Positions 36,953 through 45,977 of a DNA stretch of 64,000 bases are shown here, one piece after another. The stretch spans positions 1-64,000 of the forward strand of contig NZ_JAURYU010000052.1 of the NCBI RefSeq assembly GCF_030653755.1, read 5' to 3'. The DNA is from Methylotenera sp. Its GTDB lineage: Bacteria; Pseudomonadota; Gammaproteobacteria; Burkholderiales; Methylophilaceae. Position 1 is the first letter of the stretch, and every line of letters starts with the position of its first letter. The notes below the pieces were generated by a model that had not been told where the DNA came from, did no database searches, and saw only the letters and a list, made by a program, of their open reading frames with translations. A program made the translations under genes and the position numbers.

Positions 36953-37426
36953 ATGAAAATCATTCAACTAAAATTTAAGCGTAGTTTAGGGCAGGAAAAA
37001 CAGCATGGCGCTGCGGTGATTGAGTTTGCTTTGTTATTAGTGCTATTGCTGATGTTTGTGGCTGGTGTTGTAGAGTTTGGCCGCGCTTTTTGGTACTACG
37101 ATGCATTGACCAAAGCAACACGTGATGGTGCGAGATACCTTTCAAATACTAGAGTGAGCGCTTTAGTGGCACTTGATGCCGCAACACAAGACCAAGCAAA
37201 ACAAATGGTTGTTGATGCCGCTGCTCTTGCACAAGTACCAGGCTTTGCTGCGGCAGATGTCGCCGTGATTTGTGAGCCAAGTTGCGATGCACCAGATTAC
37301 GTCACAGTGGCAATTAATGCGTATCCAATTACGATAGGTGGGTGGATTCCAATCTTTTTGCCGATTGGCTCAACGACCTGGAGTGCCACGTTATCACCCT
37401 CTACCGCTATGCGATACATGCATTGA
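36953..37426 (+). CDS. tadE: TadE-like minor pseudopilin
   Basis: A 157-residue protein with the TadE signature: HGAAVIEFALLLVLLLMFVAG followed by VEFGRAFWYYDALTKATRDGARYLS. The conserved Glu after the cleavage region is present. TadE and TadF are processed by the prepilin peptidase and are needed for pilus assembly. It starts 2 bp after tadG and is followed closely by a second TadE-like gene. Confidence 0.93.
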   Translation: MKIIQLKFKRSLGQEKQHGAAVIEFALLLVLLLMFVAGVVEFGRAFWYYDALTKATRDGARYLSNTRVSALVALDAATQDQAKQMVVDAAALAQVPGFAAADVAVICEPSCDAPDYVTVAINAYPITIGGWIPIFLPIGSTTWSATLSPSTAMRYMH

Positions 37427-37437
37427 AGGGAATGATG

Positions 37438-37956
37438 ATGCTTAACATGATTAAAAACTACAGCAAGCCCAAACAAGCGCAACGAGGTGCTGCGGCGGTT
37501 GAGTTTGCGATTATTGCCTTACTGTTGTTCACATTATTGTTTGGCATTATCGAGTTTGGGCGCTTGTTTTATCTTTACAACAGCGTTCAAGAAGTCACAC
37601 GTCATGCAGCACGCGAGGCTGTGGTGAGGTGGGTTGATAACTCAAGTACTAGTCCTGCAAAAGTGTTAGCGCTTTTTGGTGGAGCCAGTTTGCCAGCGGG
37701 TGCTGAGATCACCGCAGACAATATTGATATTGAATACCTCACCGAAAGTGGCGCGGTGCCTAGTCCATTTCCAACGAGTGCATCAGACAATATATCCGCT
37801 TGTTTAACAGGGCCAACAGGTTGTATTGCACTGGTGCGAGTTTCTATTGTTAATGCTTATTATGTACCGATGGTTGGGCTGTTTCCGTTTCTTGCAGTGC
37901 CGATTCCAGCATCTACAGTGACGATGCCAGCGGAGAGTTTAGGGTATACGGGTTAA
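37438..37956 (+). CDS. Second TadE-like (TadF position) pseudopilin
   Basis: About 172 residues from the ATG at 37438; three ATGs in a row (37432, 37435, 37438) follow AAGGGA, and the last has the best spacing. The open frame reaches upstream into tadE but that part reads as shadow. It carries RGAAAVEFAIIALLLFTLLFG and IEFGRLFYLYNSVQEVTRHAAREAV, the TadE-like pattern. It probably fills the TadF role. It starts 11 bp after the tadE stop. Confidence 0.9.
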   Translation: MLNMIKNYSKPKQAQRGAAAVEFAIIALLLFTLLFGIIEFGRLFYLYNSVQEVTRHAAREAVVRWVDNSSTSPAKVLALFGGASLPAGAEITADNIDIEYLTESGAVPSPFPTSASDNISACLTGPTGCIALVRVSIVNAYYVPMVGLFPFLAVPIPASTVTMPAESLGYTG

Positions 37957-37993
37957 ATAAGTGATTTGCGTTTAATTGAATGGCGGCAAAAAA

Positions 37994-39172
37994 ATGAAAA
38001 TAATCGTGATTTCGCCTAACAAGGTGTTAAAAGAAGAAATCTTACATAGCCTAAAAAGCGCAGATGCGGCTAGGTATTCGCTAGTATTTGATGACGGGTT
38101 GAATGATTTATGGCAAGTCACAGCGGATGAAGATCCAGACCTGATTATTATTGATGGACTCTGTGTGGAGGGGGGAGGTCTCTGTGCTTTAGAGAATATA
38201 TGCCTGAGATATCCAGATGTATCTGTCATCATTTTGTCTGAAAATGCATCGACAGAGTTTTTAATGGCAGCCATGCGTAGTGGTGTGAAAGATGTATTGA
38301 GTTTGCCGCTACAGATAAGCGATTTACAGGCGGCAGTAAATCGTGTTGATCTTAAGCTAAAACAGACCGTGCCTAAAAGTAAAAAAGGCAAGGTCATTGC
38401 ATTTGTTGGTAGTAAAGGCGGAAGTGGCGCTACATTCTTGGCGTGTAATCTGGCCTATATATTGGCAGAAACTAGCAAGGCTAAGGTGGCATTGTTAGAT
38501 TTGAATCTTCAATTTGGGGATGCCGTACTTTTTGTTAATGACCATGTGCCATCCAATACCTTAGCAGATGTAGCAAAAAATATTAAACGGTTAGATGCGT
38601 CATTGTTGAGTTCTTCTATGGTCAGTATTTTACCTAACTTCAGTGTGCTAGCTGCGCCAGAGGATGCAGAGTCAGCACAGGATGTCAGGCCTGAGCATAT
38701 TGATGCACTGCTTAAATTAACCATATCTCAATATGATTTTGTGCTCATCGATATTGGTAGAACACTCAATGCAACAAGTGTTAAAGCGCTGGATCATACC
38801 GATATTATTTTTATTGTACTTCAAGAAACGCTGCCATTTATTCGTGATTCAAAACGTTTATTACATGCACTTCAATCGCTAGGCTATGCAAAAGAGAAAG
38901 TGAAATTAGTGCTTAATCGGTATGAAAAGGGAGGGGATATCCGGTTAGTAGATGTAGAAACCGCACTAGATATGAAGGTATTTAAAACCATACCTAATAG
39001 TTATCAGGCTGTTTCTGCATCGGTTAATCAAGGTGTCCCTATCATACAAATTGCTAAGAGTGATCCAGTGACTAAAGCCTTACAAGAGGTAGCAGAAAAC
39101 TTGGTAGAAGGTGCTAAAGCCAAAAAATCTAGCTGGTTAGATAGTTTGTTACATCATGCATCGTTATTTTGA
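37994..39172 (+). CDS. tadZ: TadZ/CpaE localisation ATPase
   Basis: A ParA/MinD-like protein that positions the Tad apparatus at the pole. I place the start at the ATG at 37994 (MKIIVISPNKV); the open frame extends to a TTG at 37976. Residues 1-120 form a receiver-like domain with an Asp at 54 (LIIIDGL). The P-loop GSKGGSGAT (139-147) is the deviant form found in TadZ/CpaE, with the signature Lys kept but Ala in place of the usual second Lys. The chain has 392 residues. It lies between the pseudopilins and tadA. Confidence 0.94.
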   Translation: MKIIVISPNKVLKEEILHSLKSADAARYSLVFDDGLNDLWQVTADEDPDLIIIDGLCVEGGGLCALENICLRYPDVSVIILSENASTEFLMAAMRSGVKDVLSLPLQISDLQAAVNRVDLKLKQTVPKSKKGKVIAFVGSKGGSGATFLACNLAYILAETSKAKVALLDLNLQFGDAVLFVNDHVPSNTLADVAKNIKRLDASLLSSSMVSILPNFSVLAAPEDAESAQDVRPEHIDALLKLTISQYDFVLIDIGRTLNATSVKALDHTDIIFIVLQETLPFIRDSKRLLHALQSLGYAKEKVKLVLNRYEKGGDIRLVDVETALDMKVFKTIPNSYQAVSASVNQGVPIIQIAKSDPVTKALQEVAENLVEGAKAKKSSWLDSLLHHASLF

Positions 39173-39244
39173 ACGAGATTGCAGCATGGTCGATTAACTG
39201 ATGGTTGATAAGAATAAATGCTGAATTGAGGAAGGAATTAGATT

Positions 39245-40603
39245 ATGTCACTCCGTGATCGATTAGAAGATGTCAAAAAAGATGCAGTGCAAGAACTGCA
39301 GAGCAACCAAACTGATGGTGTGATGGGTAATAAAGTGTATCAAGCGTTAAGGTCGCGCATTCATCGTAAACTGCTAGATCGGGTTGACCTAGCCATGATG
39401 GAAAATATGGCACCAGAGCTATTGCGCGCGGAGCTAAAAACATTGGTGGAGCGACTTCTGACAGAGGAAGACGTGGCGATTAATGATGCAGAACGTATTA
39501 GCTTAGTCCGTGACATTCAGCATGAGGTATTAGGCTTAGGGCCACTAGAAACATTAATGGCAGATTCAACCATTTCAGACATATTGGTCAATACCTATAA
39601 CCAGATTTACGTTGAGCGTAAGGGCAAGTTAGAACTTACGGATGTGCGATTTGAGAGTGAAGCACACTTGCTGAAAATTATCGACAAAATTGTTTCTGGT
39701 GTAGGTCGCCGTGTAGATGAATCTAGCCCGATGGTGGATGCTCGCCTACCTGACGGTTCCCGCGTAAATGCCATCATTCCGCCGCTAGCTGTGGATGGCG
39801 CTATCTTGTCAATTCGTCGTTTTGCAGTCACACCGCTACAGATGAAAGATTTTATTCAATATAAAAGCTTAACGCCAGAAATGGCTGAATTGCTTGAGGG
39901 CTTAGTAAAGTCAAAAGTGAATATCTTGATTTCTGGAGGTACTGGTACAGGTAAAACGACCTTACTGAATGTGTTATCTGGGTATATTCCATCCAATGAG
40001 CGGATTGTCACTATTGAAGATGCCGCTGAGTTGCAGTTACAACAACCGCACGTCGTTCGCTTAGAAGTAAGACCACCCAACATTGAAGGTAAGGGTGAAG
40101 TGACCACGCGCATGTTAGTAAGAAACAGTTTGCGGATGCGTCCTGACCGTATCATCGTTGGTGAGGTAAGGGGGGCAGAGGTGGTGGATATGTTACAAGC
40201 AATGAACACTGGTCATGAAGGCTCTATGGCCACTGTGCATGCCAATACGCCACGAGATGCATTAACTCGTTTAGAAAATATGATGGGCATGGCTGGTTTC
40301 AATTTGCCAACTAAAGCCATGCGTGAGCAAATTAGCTCGGCATTAACTGTGGTGGTTCATGTTTCTCGTTTAGGTGATGGTAAACGTAAGGTGACCAGTA
40401 TTAAAGAAATAACAGGCATGGAAAGTGAAATTATCACCATGCAAGATATTTTTGTTTACGAGCAAACTGGTGTTGCTGAAGATGGAAAAGTGTTGGGTCA
40501 TTTTAAAGCAACAGGCATAAGGCCAAGATTCATTGACCGCTTACGTGTGTATGGCGTGCAAATATCAGACAACTTGTTTGATCCAATGCGATTGTATGAG
40601 TAG
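39245..40603 (+). CDS. tadA: Tad secretion ATPase TadA/CpaF
   Basis: A PilT/VirB11-class hexameric ATPase that powers Flp pilus assembly. Walker [11 protein letters not shown] lies at about 232-241, Asp/His boxes with [20 protein letters not shown] and [13 protein letters not shown]. The N-terminal three-helix region (residues 1-110) is typical. The chain is 452 residues; AGGAAGGA lies before the ATG. It is followed by tadB after 9 bp. Confidence 0.97.
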   Translation: MSLRDRLEDVKKDAVQELQSNQTDGVMGNKVYQALRSRIHRKLLDRVDLAMMENMAPELLRAELKTLVERLLTEEDVAINDAERISLVRDIQHEVLGLGPLETLMADSTISDILVNTYNQIYVERKGKLELTDVRFESEAHLLKIIDKIVSGVGRRVDESSPMVDARLPDGSRVNAIIPPLAVDGAILSIRRFAVTPLQMKDFIQYKSLTPEMAELLEGLVKSKVNILISGGTGTGKTTLLNVLSGYIPSNERIVTIEDAAELQLQQPHVVRLEVRPPNIEGKGEVTTRMLVRNSLRMRPDRIIVGEVRGAEVVDMLQAMNTGHEGSMATVHANTPRDALTRLENMMGMAGFNLPTKAMREQISSALTVVVHVSRLGDGKRKVTSIKEITGMESEIITMQDIFVYEQTGVAEDGKVLGHFKATGIRPRFIDRLRVYGVQISDNLFDPMRLYE

Positions 40604-40612
40604 GAGTTTAAT

Positions 40613-41581
40613 ATGGACTATCTCTACTATCTATTTGTTGTACTAGCGTTTCTCGCAGTTGTGCTTTTTTTAGAAGGCGCATACTTGGCGTGGAACACTT
40701 ATAAAGGCCCTGAAGCGAAAAGAATTGAAAAACGCTTACAGGCCATGACGATTAGTAATGCCCATGAAAGTAGTTTGGTGAAACAGAGGCTACTTGCACA
40801 AGCTCCTGGTCTGCAAAGATTTTTAGCGCAGATTCCACGTATCAATCAGTTAGATAAAGTTATTTTGCAATCAGGGCTTAATTACAGTGTAGCAAGATTT
40901 ATAGCGATTTGCATACTCATGGCTGCGGGTGGTTTTGTGATGACGTTATTGCTAGGATTTAGCCTGACAGCCGCAATTGTCGTTGCAATTTTTGCCACTA
41001 GTTTGCCGCTAATTTACATGTTTAATGCTAAGCAAAAGCGTATTTATACGGTTGAGCAACAGTTACCAAGTGCGTTAGATTTAATGGGGCGCGCAATGAC
41101 AGCAGGACATGCTTTTCCTAGCGCATTGCAAATGGTAGGTAGTGAAATGCCAGAGCCAATTGCTTCTGAGTTTCGGATTGTATTTGATGAAATCAACTAT
41201 GGTATTCCCACACAAGAAGCCTTAATGAATCTTGCTGAACGTGTCCCAAGTACAGACTTAAGGTATTTTGTGATAGCCGTGCTAATTCAGCGTGAAACTG
41301 GCGGTAATTTGGCAGAGCTATTAGCCAACATCAGTGAGTTGATTAGAGCGCGTTTAAAACTACTCGGAACAGTACGTGTTTTATCAGCGGAGGGACGTTT
41401 ATCAGCTTGGATTTTAACAGTACTCCCATTTGCCTTAGGTTTTGTACTTCAACTCATGAATCCTAAATTTTTGAGTGTGCTATGGACAGACCCAATGGGT
41501 GTGAAAATGGTAGTGATGGCACTCATCATGATGGTTTTTGGTGTTTTTGTCATGTGGCGCATTATCAAGATTAGGGTCTGA
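40613..41581 (+). CDS. tadB: Inner-membrane platform protein TadB
   Basis: A 322-residue GspF/T2SSF-type membrane protein. It has an N-terminal span, two central spans (about 100-140) and a C-terminal pair, with the conserved block LPSALDLMGRAMTAGHAFPSAL and IQRETGGNLAELLANIS. AGGAG precedes the ATG. It forms a platform with TadC for the TadA ATPase. Confidence 0.95.
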   Translation: MDYLYYLFVVLAFLAVVLFLEGAYLAWNTYKGPEAKRIEKRLQAMTISNAHESSLVKQRLLAQAPGLQRFLAQIPRINQLDKVILQSGLNYSVARFIAICILMAAGGFVMTLLLGFSLTAAIVVAIFATSLPLIYMFNAKQKRIYTVEQQLPSALDLMGRAMTAGHAFPSALQMVGSEMPEPIASEFRIVFDEINYGIPTQEALMNLAERVPSTDLRYFVIAVLIQRETGGNLAELLANISELIRARLKLLGTVRVLSAEGRLSAWILTVLPFALGFVLQLMNPKFLSVLWTDPMGVKMVVMALIMMVFGVFVMWRIIKIRV

Positions 41582-41606
41582 TACAGATTAAATAAGCGAG
41601 AACATC

Positions 41607-42551
41607 ATGAACACAATTCAAATAATTTATCTGGTTCTTATTTTTATCACGGTATTTATCGTTGCGATGGTGATCTTTGGGCAGTTTAGTACGCGCCCTT
41701 TAGATGCCAGACTGCAAATATTAAGAGGAGATTCACCACACTTATCAGATGCAACAGATGAACCTGCTTGGTTAAGCCACATGGTTAAATTAACTGGCCC
41801 AATTGCCAAACTTTCTTTACCAAAAGAAGGATGGGAGACATCGCAGCTACGCGTTCGGTTTATGAATGCTGGGCTGCGTAGTGCAGGGGCACCAATCTTA
41901 TACTTTGCTGCTAAAACGTTACTTACCATTGCGTTACCTGCTTTGTTTGTGATGTACACCGTGATTGCTGGCAAAGTTGTGAGCCCTAATAACTTTATGA
42001 TGTTGTTAATCATGTTGGCCGCGATTGGTTATTTTATTCCAAATGCTGTGCTAGCAAGGCGCATTGCTTATCGTAAACGTGAAATATTTGAAAGCTTTCC
42101 TGATGCGCTAGATTTAATCATTGTCTGTGTTGAGGCTGGTTTAGGGCTAGACGCTGCGCTTTCTCGAGTAGGTGAAGAAATGCATGTTAGAAGCCCCATC
42201 TTAGGGGAGGAATTGCACCTAATCAACCTAGAGCTACGCGCAGGCAGCTCACGGGAAAGAGCATTGCGTAATTTAGCTTTGCGTACAGGGGTTGAAGATA
42301 TTGATACGCTCGTCGCCATGCTGGTGCAATCAGATCGTTTTGGTACCAATGTGGCAGATTCATTAAGAGTACATGCTGATACTTTACGTACTAAACGCCG
42401 CTTATTAGCAGAAGAGGCCGCGGCAAAAATTGCAGTTAAATTGTTGTTTCCACTTATTTTCTTTATTTTCCCGTCGATGTTGTTGGTGTTGTTAGGGCCA
42501 GCTTTTATCAGCATACACAATATTTTGTTACCAACACTGGCAGGGCAATAA
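41607..42551 (+). CDS. tadC: Inner-membrane platform protein TadC
   Basis: A 314-residue GspF/T2SSF-type protein paired with TadB. Conserved FPDALDLIIVCVEAGLGLDAAL and QSDRFGTNVADSLRVHADTLR are present; spans are seen at the N-terminus, centre and C-terminus. It follows tadB after 25 bp. Confidence 0.95.
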   Translation: MNTIQIIYLVLIFITVFIVAMVIFGQFSTRPLDARLQILRGDSPHLSDATDEPAWLSHMVKLTGPIAKLSLPKEGWETSQLRVRFMNAGLRSAGAPILYFAAKTLLTIALPALFVMYTVIAGKVVSPNNFMMLLIMLAAIGYFIPNAVLARRIAYRKREIFESFPDALDLIIVCVEAGLGLDAALSRVGEEMHVRSPILGEELHLINLELRAGSSRERALRNLALRTGVEDIDTLVAMLVQSDRFGTNVADSLRVHADTLRTKRRLLAEEAAAKIAVKLLFPLIFFIFPSMLLVLLGPAFISIHNILLPTLAGQ

Positions 42552-42606
42552 GTGAATAAGACAAGTAGTGAAAGCTTTAGCTTAAACGGTTGTATGGAGG
42601 TGAATC

Positions 42607-43824
42607 ATGAAAAGTAAACGCAAAATATTACCTGCGGCATGCTGCGTTGCAATACTTAGCGCATGTGCGTCTAATCCGCAGGTAAGTGAAGCACCGTGGG
42701 TGATTAGTCCAAATATTAAGACAAGCAACACAAGCGCTAATCCCATTGTTAACCCTAGTGCTATGTATAATTTAGGTAGATATTATCAAGGCCAGCAGCG
42801 CGATAATCTTGCGATTGAATCTTACCAAAAAGCAATTGCAGCAGATCATCGCTTTGTAGAGGCTCATAATGGCCTAGGTGTTATTTATGCTAAAAAAGGT
42901 CAATATCAAGAAGCTGCCAAAGCGTTCAAAACTGCACTTAAATATGCACCAGACGCAGCGCATTTATATAGCAATATGGGCTATGCCTATTATTTGCAAG
43001 GGCAGTATGCCGAGGCGGTGCTTGCGTTAAAGCAGGCAACAACGCTTGATCCGTCCAATCATAAGGCGCTAAACAACCTTGGGCTAGCTTATGCCAAAGC
43101 AGGTAGTCAAGGCGAGTCATTTCAGGCTTTTGCTCAAGCGGTCAATGTTGAGTCTGTCAATTCAGCATCTGCCAATGTGGCATCGGTAAAAGTCCCTTCA
43201 TTGCAAGACGTACCTGCTGATGCTAGTGAACAAAAATCCGCATCGGTTACTTTGATATTTGCAGATAAAGTTTCCACACAACCAACGGATGCACAGGTGC
43301 TGGAACTTCCTAAGAATGGCGGCATTATTAGGTCAATATCTGCCTCAAATGCACTACCAGTAGTAGAAAGCCGTGTGAAATTAGTGCAGTTATCACCAAA
43401 TGTCTATGAGCTACATACACAGCCAATGAGTGATATATCGGTTCAGGTTGCAGAGGTACCTGAAAAAGTTAACTTGGCACTATTACGCGTTGAGGTATCT
43501 AATGGAAATGGTGTGACTGGCATGGCGGCTAAGGTAGGTAAGTTTTTACTAGATCAAGGGTACCCAGCAACAAGGCTGACTAATCAAAAACCATTTAATA
43601 TTAAAAAATCACAAATTCAGTACCGAGATGGTCACTATGCAGAAGCTCAACTTTTAAAAGATAGCTTGCCAGAGTCTCCAGAGCTTATTCAGCGTAGTGA
43701 CATGCGTGCAGATATTGGCGTGAGATTAGTACTTGGTAGAGATATGAGCACACATTTGGCCTACTTTGGTACCAAACAGCAAAAAACTCAGATAGCTTTG
43801 GTGATGGACGAGCCTAAAACTTAA
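42607..43824 (+). CDS. tadD: TadD-like TPR lipoprotein with C-terminal LytR_C domain
   Basis: A 405-residue lipoprotein: lipobox LSAC with C20. Three TPR units lie at about 55-170 (AMYNLGRYYQGQQRDNLAIE, AHNGLGVIYAKKGQYQEAAK, LYSNMGYAYYLQGQYAEAV and a fourth partial). After a variable linker, residues about 285-390 match a LytR_C-type module (LLRVEVSNGNGVTGMAAKVGK, ending VRLVLGRDM). TadD supports Flp pilus assembly; the added LytR_C domain suggests cell-wall or envelope contact. GGAGG precedes the ATG. Confidence 0.92.
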   Translation: MKSKRKILPAACCVAILSACASNPQVSEAPWVISPNIKTSNTSANPIVNPSAMYNLGRYYQGQQRDNLAIESYQKAIAADHRFVEAHNGLGVIYAKKGQYQEAAKAFKTALKYAPDAAHLYSNMGYAYYLQGQYAEAVLALKQATTLDPSNHKALNNLGLAYAKAGSQGESFQAFAQAVNVESVNSASANVASVKVPSLQDVPADASEQKSASVTLIFADKVSTQPTDAQVLELPKNGGIIRSISASNALPVVESRVKLVQLSPNVYELHTQPMSDISVQVAEVPEKVNLALLRVEVSNGNGVTGMAAKVGKFLLDQGYPATRLTNQKPFNIKKSQIQYRDGHYAEAQLLKDSLPESPELIQRSDMRADIGVRLVLGRDMSTHLAYFGTKQQKTQIALVMDEPKT

Positions 43825-43941
43825 GGGTAACTAAATATTGAATTAACTTTCATTTAAGACTTTTTTTGGTTTAAAACTATTTTGTAGTGCAGTGTAGTAA
43901 GTCGGTAAGTTGTTAAATTCTTTAATTTAAGGGAGTGTGAA

Positions 43942-44163
43942 ATGGCTAATATGGACAATATTATAGAACCAGAGAGACAAGGGCTTTGGATTGCGGCAAC
44001 TTTCATTATTGCATTGCTAGCATTAGTTATCGCAATTGTTGGGGTTAGTCGTAATAATGATTTAATGTACATGACACAAACAGAGATGCTATTGATTAAC
44101 GATAAAATCGAATCTTTACAAACTGGCGCACCTCCAGCAGCACCGAGTGCAACACAAGAGTAA
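43942..44163 (+). CDS. Small single-span membrane protein at the end of the Tad locus
   Basis: 73 residues, GGGAG before the ATG. One membrane span at about 16-38 (LWIAATFIIALLALVIAIVG) is followed by a coiled-coil-like MLLINDKIESLQ stretch and a Pro/Ala-rich end. It lies 117 bp after tadD in the same orientation. I do not recognise it; it is likely an inner-membrane accessory, but its place in the Tad operon is inference. Confidence 0.8.
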   Translation: MANMDNIIEPERQGLWIAATFIIALLALVIAIVGVSRNNDLMYMTQTEMLLINDKIESLQTGAPPAAPSATQE

Positions 44164-44182
44164 ACATTAACATGTGCAATCG

Positions 44183-44239
44183 TATTCAACATGCTCTAAA
44201 AAGTCGCCCATTAGCAATATTTACAGGGCATGTTGAATA
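44183..44239 (+). terminator. Inverted repeat after the Tad locus
   Basis: TATTCAACATGC (44183-44194) pairs perfectly with GCATGTTGAATA (44228-44239) around a 33-nt loop, 20 bp after the last Tad-locus gene. It lacks a T-run; it may stabilise or end the transcript, or be an unrelated repeat. Confidence 0.4.
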
Positions 44240-44401
44240 TATTGCTGCGCAATGATTGTTGTAATTATAGACCTTAGTAGTACGTAAACATTCTCATTAT
44301 ACTAGTAAGTATATAAGGGTTAGCCCTTACGTGTTTACCCGAATGTACCAACTTAACCAATAAGCGTAAATTATCAGCTCAACGTAGTTGTGCGCGAGTT
44401 T

Positions 44402-44440
44402 ACAGTCAACATTGACAGTCAACAATACAATGACTAGTCA
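44402..44440. promoter_or_regulatory. Direct repeat and palindrome upstream of the DUF2934-like gene
   Basis: ACAGTCAACA occurs at 44402-44411 and 44415-44424 (13-bp spacing), followed by the perfect palindrome TGACTAGTCA at 44431-44440. They end 40 bp before the start codon, where an activator or repressor could act. No regulator is identified. Confidence 0.4.
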
Positions 44441-44480
44441 AGTTGTGCTGCTAATTTTAACCTATTGATTGGGAGGTCTC

Positions 44481-44705
44481 ATGGTACTTTCAACAGTAAG
44501 CATTCAAGACTGTAAGTCAAAAGATTCAGTCAAGAAAAATCCTAAGCCTAATGGAGAGATACATTCACAATCAAGCATAACTGATGCACATAAGAAGTTG
44601 CTAAGTATTGCAGTGACTGCATACTACAAAACAGAGGCTCGTTGTTTTGAAGCAGGGCATGAAATACAAGGTTTGTTGGAAGCCGAAGCAGAGGTCGCTA
44701 AATGA
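44481..44705 (+). CDS. Small DUF2934-like protein
   Basis: 74 residues from the ATG at 44481, with GGGAGG four bases upstream. The C-terminal half LLSIAVTAYYKTEARCFEAGH followed by LLEAEAEVAK matches the shape of DUF2934, a short helical module with a conserved AY...GH...AE pattern; the match is by eye. The N-terminal half is polar and probably disordered. Its stop overlaps the start of the next gene (ATGA), so the two are translationally coupled. The function is unknown. Confidence 0.8.
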   Translation: MVLSTVSIQDCKSKDSVKKNPKPNGEIHSQSSITDAHKKLLSIAVTAYYKTEARCFEAGHEIQGLLEAEAEVAK

Positions 44706-45124
44706 ACGCATCGTCGACCACACATCAAGCGCAAGGCATCATCGCTAGTAATCTATTAAACAATAATGAACATGATCATGAAGATATTGGTTTAAATCTG
44801 CCAATATTAACCATCTATCATAACGGTATGATTAGAAGCTGTAGTCATGCAGCTATAGAGTTACTAGGCTGCTCACAAGACACACTTAAATGGCGGCACA
44901 TCTCCAGCTTCCTGCCACAATTAGCCGATATAGCGATAATCCAAGGCGGTAGAATTAATCCTAATCTCAGGTTTCTTTCACATATAGGCCACAGTTTTGA
45001 TGTCATTAACATGCACGGAGTGCATATGACGTGCGCACTATTTTTTAATGAGATTGAACGCTATGATCGGCATTACTTAAGAGTCATTTTTCGTCCGCTC
45101 GAACCTCAATACTCAATGCGCTAA
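44702..45124 (+). CDS. Small PAS-like domain protein
   Basis: 140 residues with no other domain. The region about 33-138 reads as a PAS-type sensor: LPILTIYHNGMIRSCSHAAIE then LLGCSQDTLKWRHISSFLPQL, later strands LRFLSHIGHSFDVINMHG and YLRVIFRPLE. It starts within the stop codon of the DUF2934-like gene (4-bp overlap). There is no kinase, cyclase or HTH part, so it would have to work through a partner. Assignment as PAS is by pattern and moderately sure. Confidence 0.75.
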   Translation: MNASSTTHQAQGIIASNLLNNNEHDHEDIGLNLPILTIYHNGMIRSCSHAAIELLGCSQDTLKWRHISSFLPQLADIAIIQGGRINPNLRFLSHIGHSFDVINMHGVHMTCALFFNEIERYDRHYLRVIFRPLEPQYSMR

Positions 45125-45311
45125 TGTACACGCTTTAATAAAGCGTTAATAATTAACACAAGAGCCCCAGCAATACTATTGCCATAGGTTGTAGGGCAGC
45201 AGTATTGTGAACGAACTTCTTATGTGTTGTAGAATACAAACAGCGGTCATATATACGTGATATAACAGGCTATCAGATTTAAGTGGTTGAACAAAAATGA
45301 GGAGAACACCA

Positions 45312-45800
45312 ATGAAACATTTGAAACCTATGAAGCAAATCATCACAGCTACCATCGTTGCGCTAGGGCTATCAATCTCGATGGCAGCTTCAGCATACAC
45401 AGACATACCTGAAGAAATTATCCCTGAAGATTCCGCAGAACCAGACATGAGCGCAGTAAGTCCGGTTACTGTTGGAGAGATTACCTATTTATCAGGGGGG
45501 ATAGGCAGGTCAGAGTCTGTCGCCATGCGCCAGAATGCTAAAAACTATCCGCTAGAAATCGTCTTTGTAGAAAAAGCGGGCACTTTAGAGGAATACCTAT
45601 CAGAAGTACGCTTACAGATTCAAGACGCGAACAAAAATGATCTATTAGAAATTGCCACACAAGGCCCATATTTTTTAGCGAACTTACCACAAGGTAAATA
45701 TTTGGTGAGTGCCGAATATCATGGTGAAGTCAAAACACAATGGGTCACCATTAATAAAAAGAAACATTCAAAACTAGTGTTTTGGTGGCGTGCTCAATAG
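45312..45800 (+). CDS. Exported protein of unknown function
   Basis: About 162 residues from the ATG at 45312 (MKHLKPMKQIITATIV), with AGGAG upstream; an ATG at 45297 is in frame but would put the ribosome-binding site inside the gene. A signal peptide ends at ASA (about residue 27). The mature part has an acidic lead (DIPEEIIPEDSAEPDMSA) and a C-terminal beta-rich module (LSEVRLQIQDANKNDLLEIA, FLANLPQGKYLVSAEYHGE) resembling carboxypeptidase-regulatory or transthyretin-like folds. The partner or substrate is unknown. Confidence 0.82.
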   Translation: MKHLKPMKQIITATIVALGLSISMAASAYTDIPEEIIPEDSAEPDMSAVSPVTVGEITYLSGGIGRSESVAMRQNAKNYPLEIVFVEKAGTLEEYLSEVRLQIQDANKNDLLEIATQGPYFLANLPQGKYLVSAEYHGEVKTQWVTINKKKHSKLVFWWRAQ

Positions 45801-45884
45801 ACAATTATTCAGTGCACTTTTGGTATTCAGATATAGCTTATCTAAACAATAACGTCAGCTAGATGATGAAACTAAACTGATACC

Positions 45885-45915
45885 AACGGCTTTAAAGTCA
45901 AACTTTAAAGCCGTT
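45885..45915. terminator. Perfect 14-bp hairpin between convergent genes
   Basis: AACGGCTTTAAAGT (45885-45898) pairs without mismatch with ACTTTAAAGCCGTT (45902-45915) around CAA. It lies between the exported protein gene (plus) and the glycosylase gene (minus), so it may end both transcripts, though T-runs are weak. Confidence 0.6.
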
Positions 45916-45977
45916 ATTACTCAAAACTACTTGTTTTCAGCCTTTAGCGCTAAGCATGTAAGTCACTTATGTAAATA

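Larger units (their letters stand above)
44164..44480. other. Non-coding region after the Tad locus
   Basis: About 317 bp with no gene visible. It contains the large inverted repeat 44183-44239 and, nearer the next gene, a direct repeat and a small palindrome, listed separately. Confidence 0.6.

Noticed and set aside
42068-42520. A 150-residue minus-strand frame opposite tadC
   Set aside because: Shadow of tadC; low-complexity Ser-rich product without any family features.
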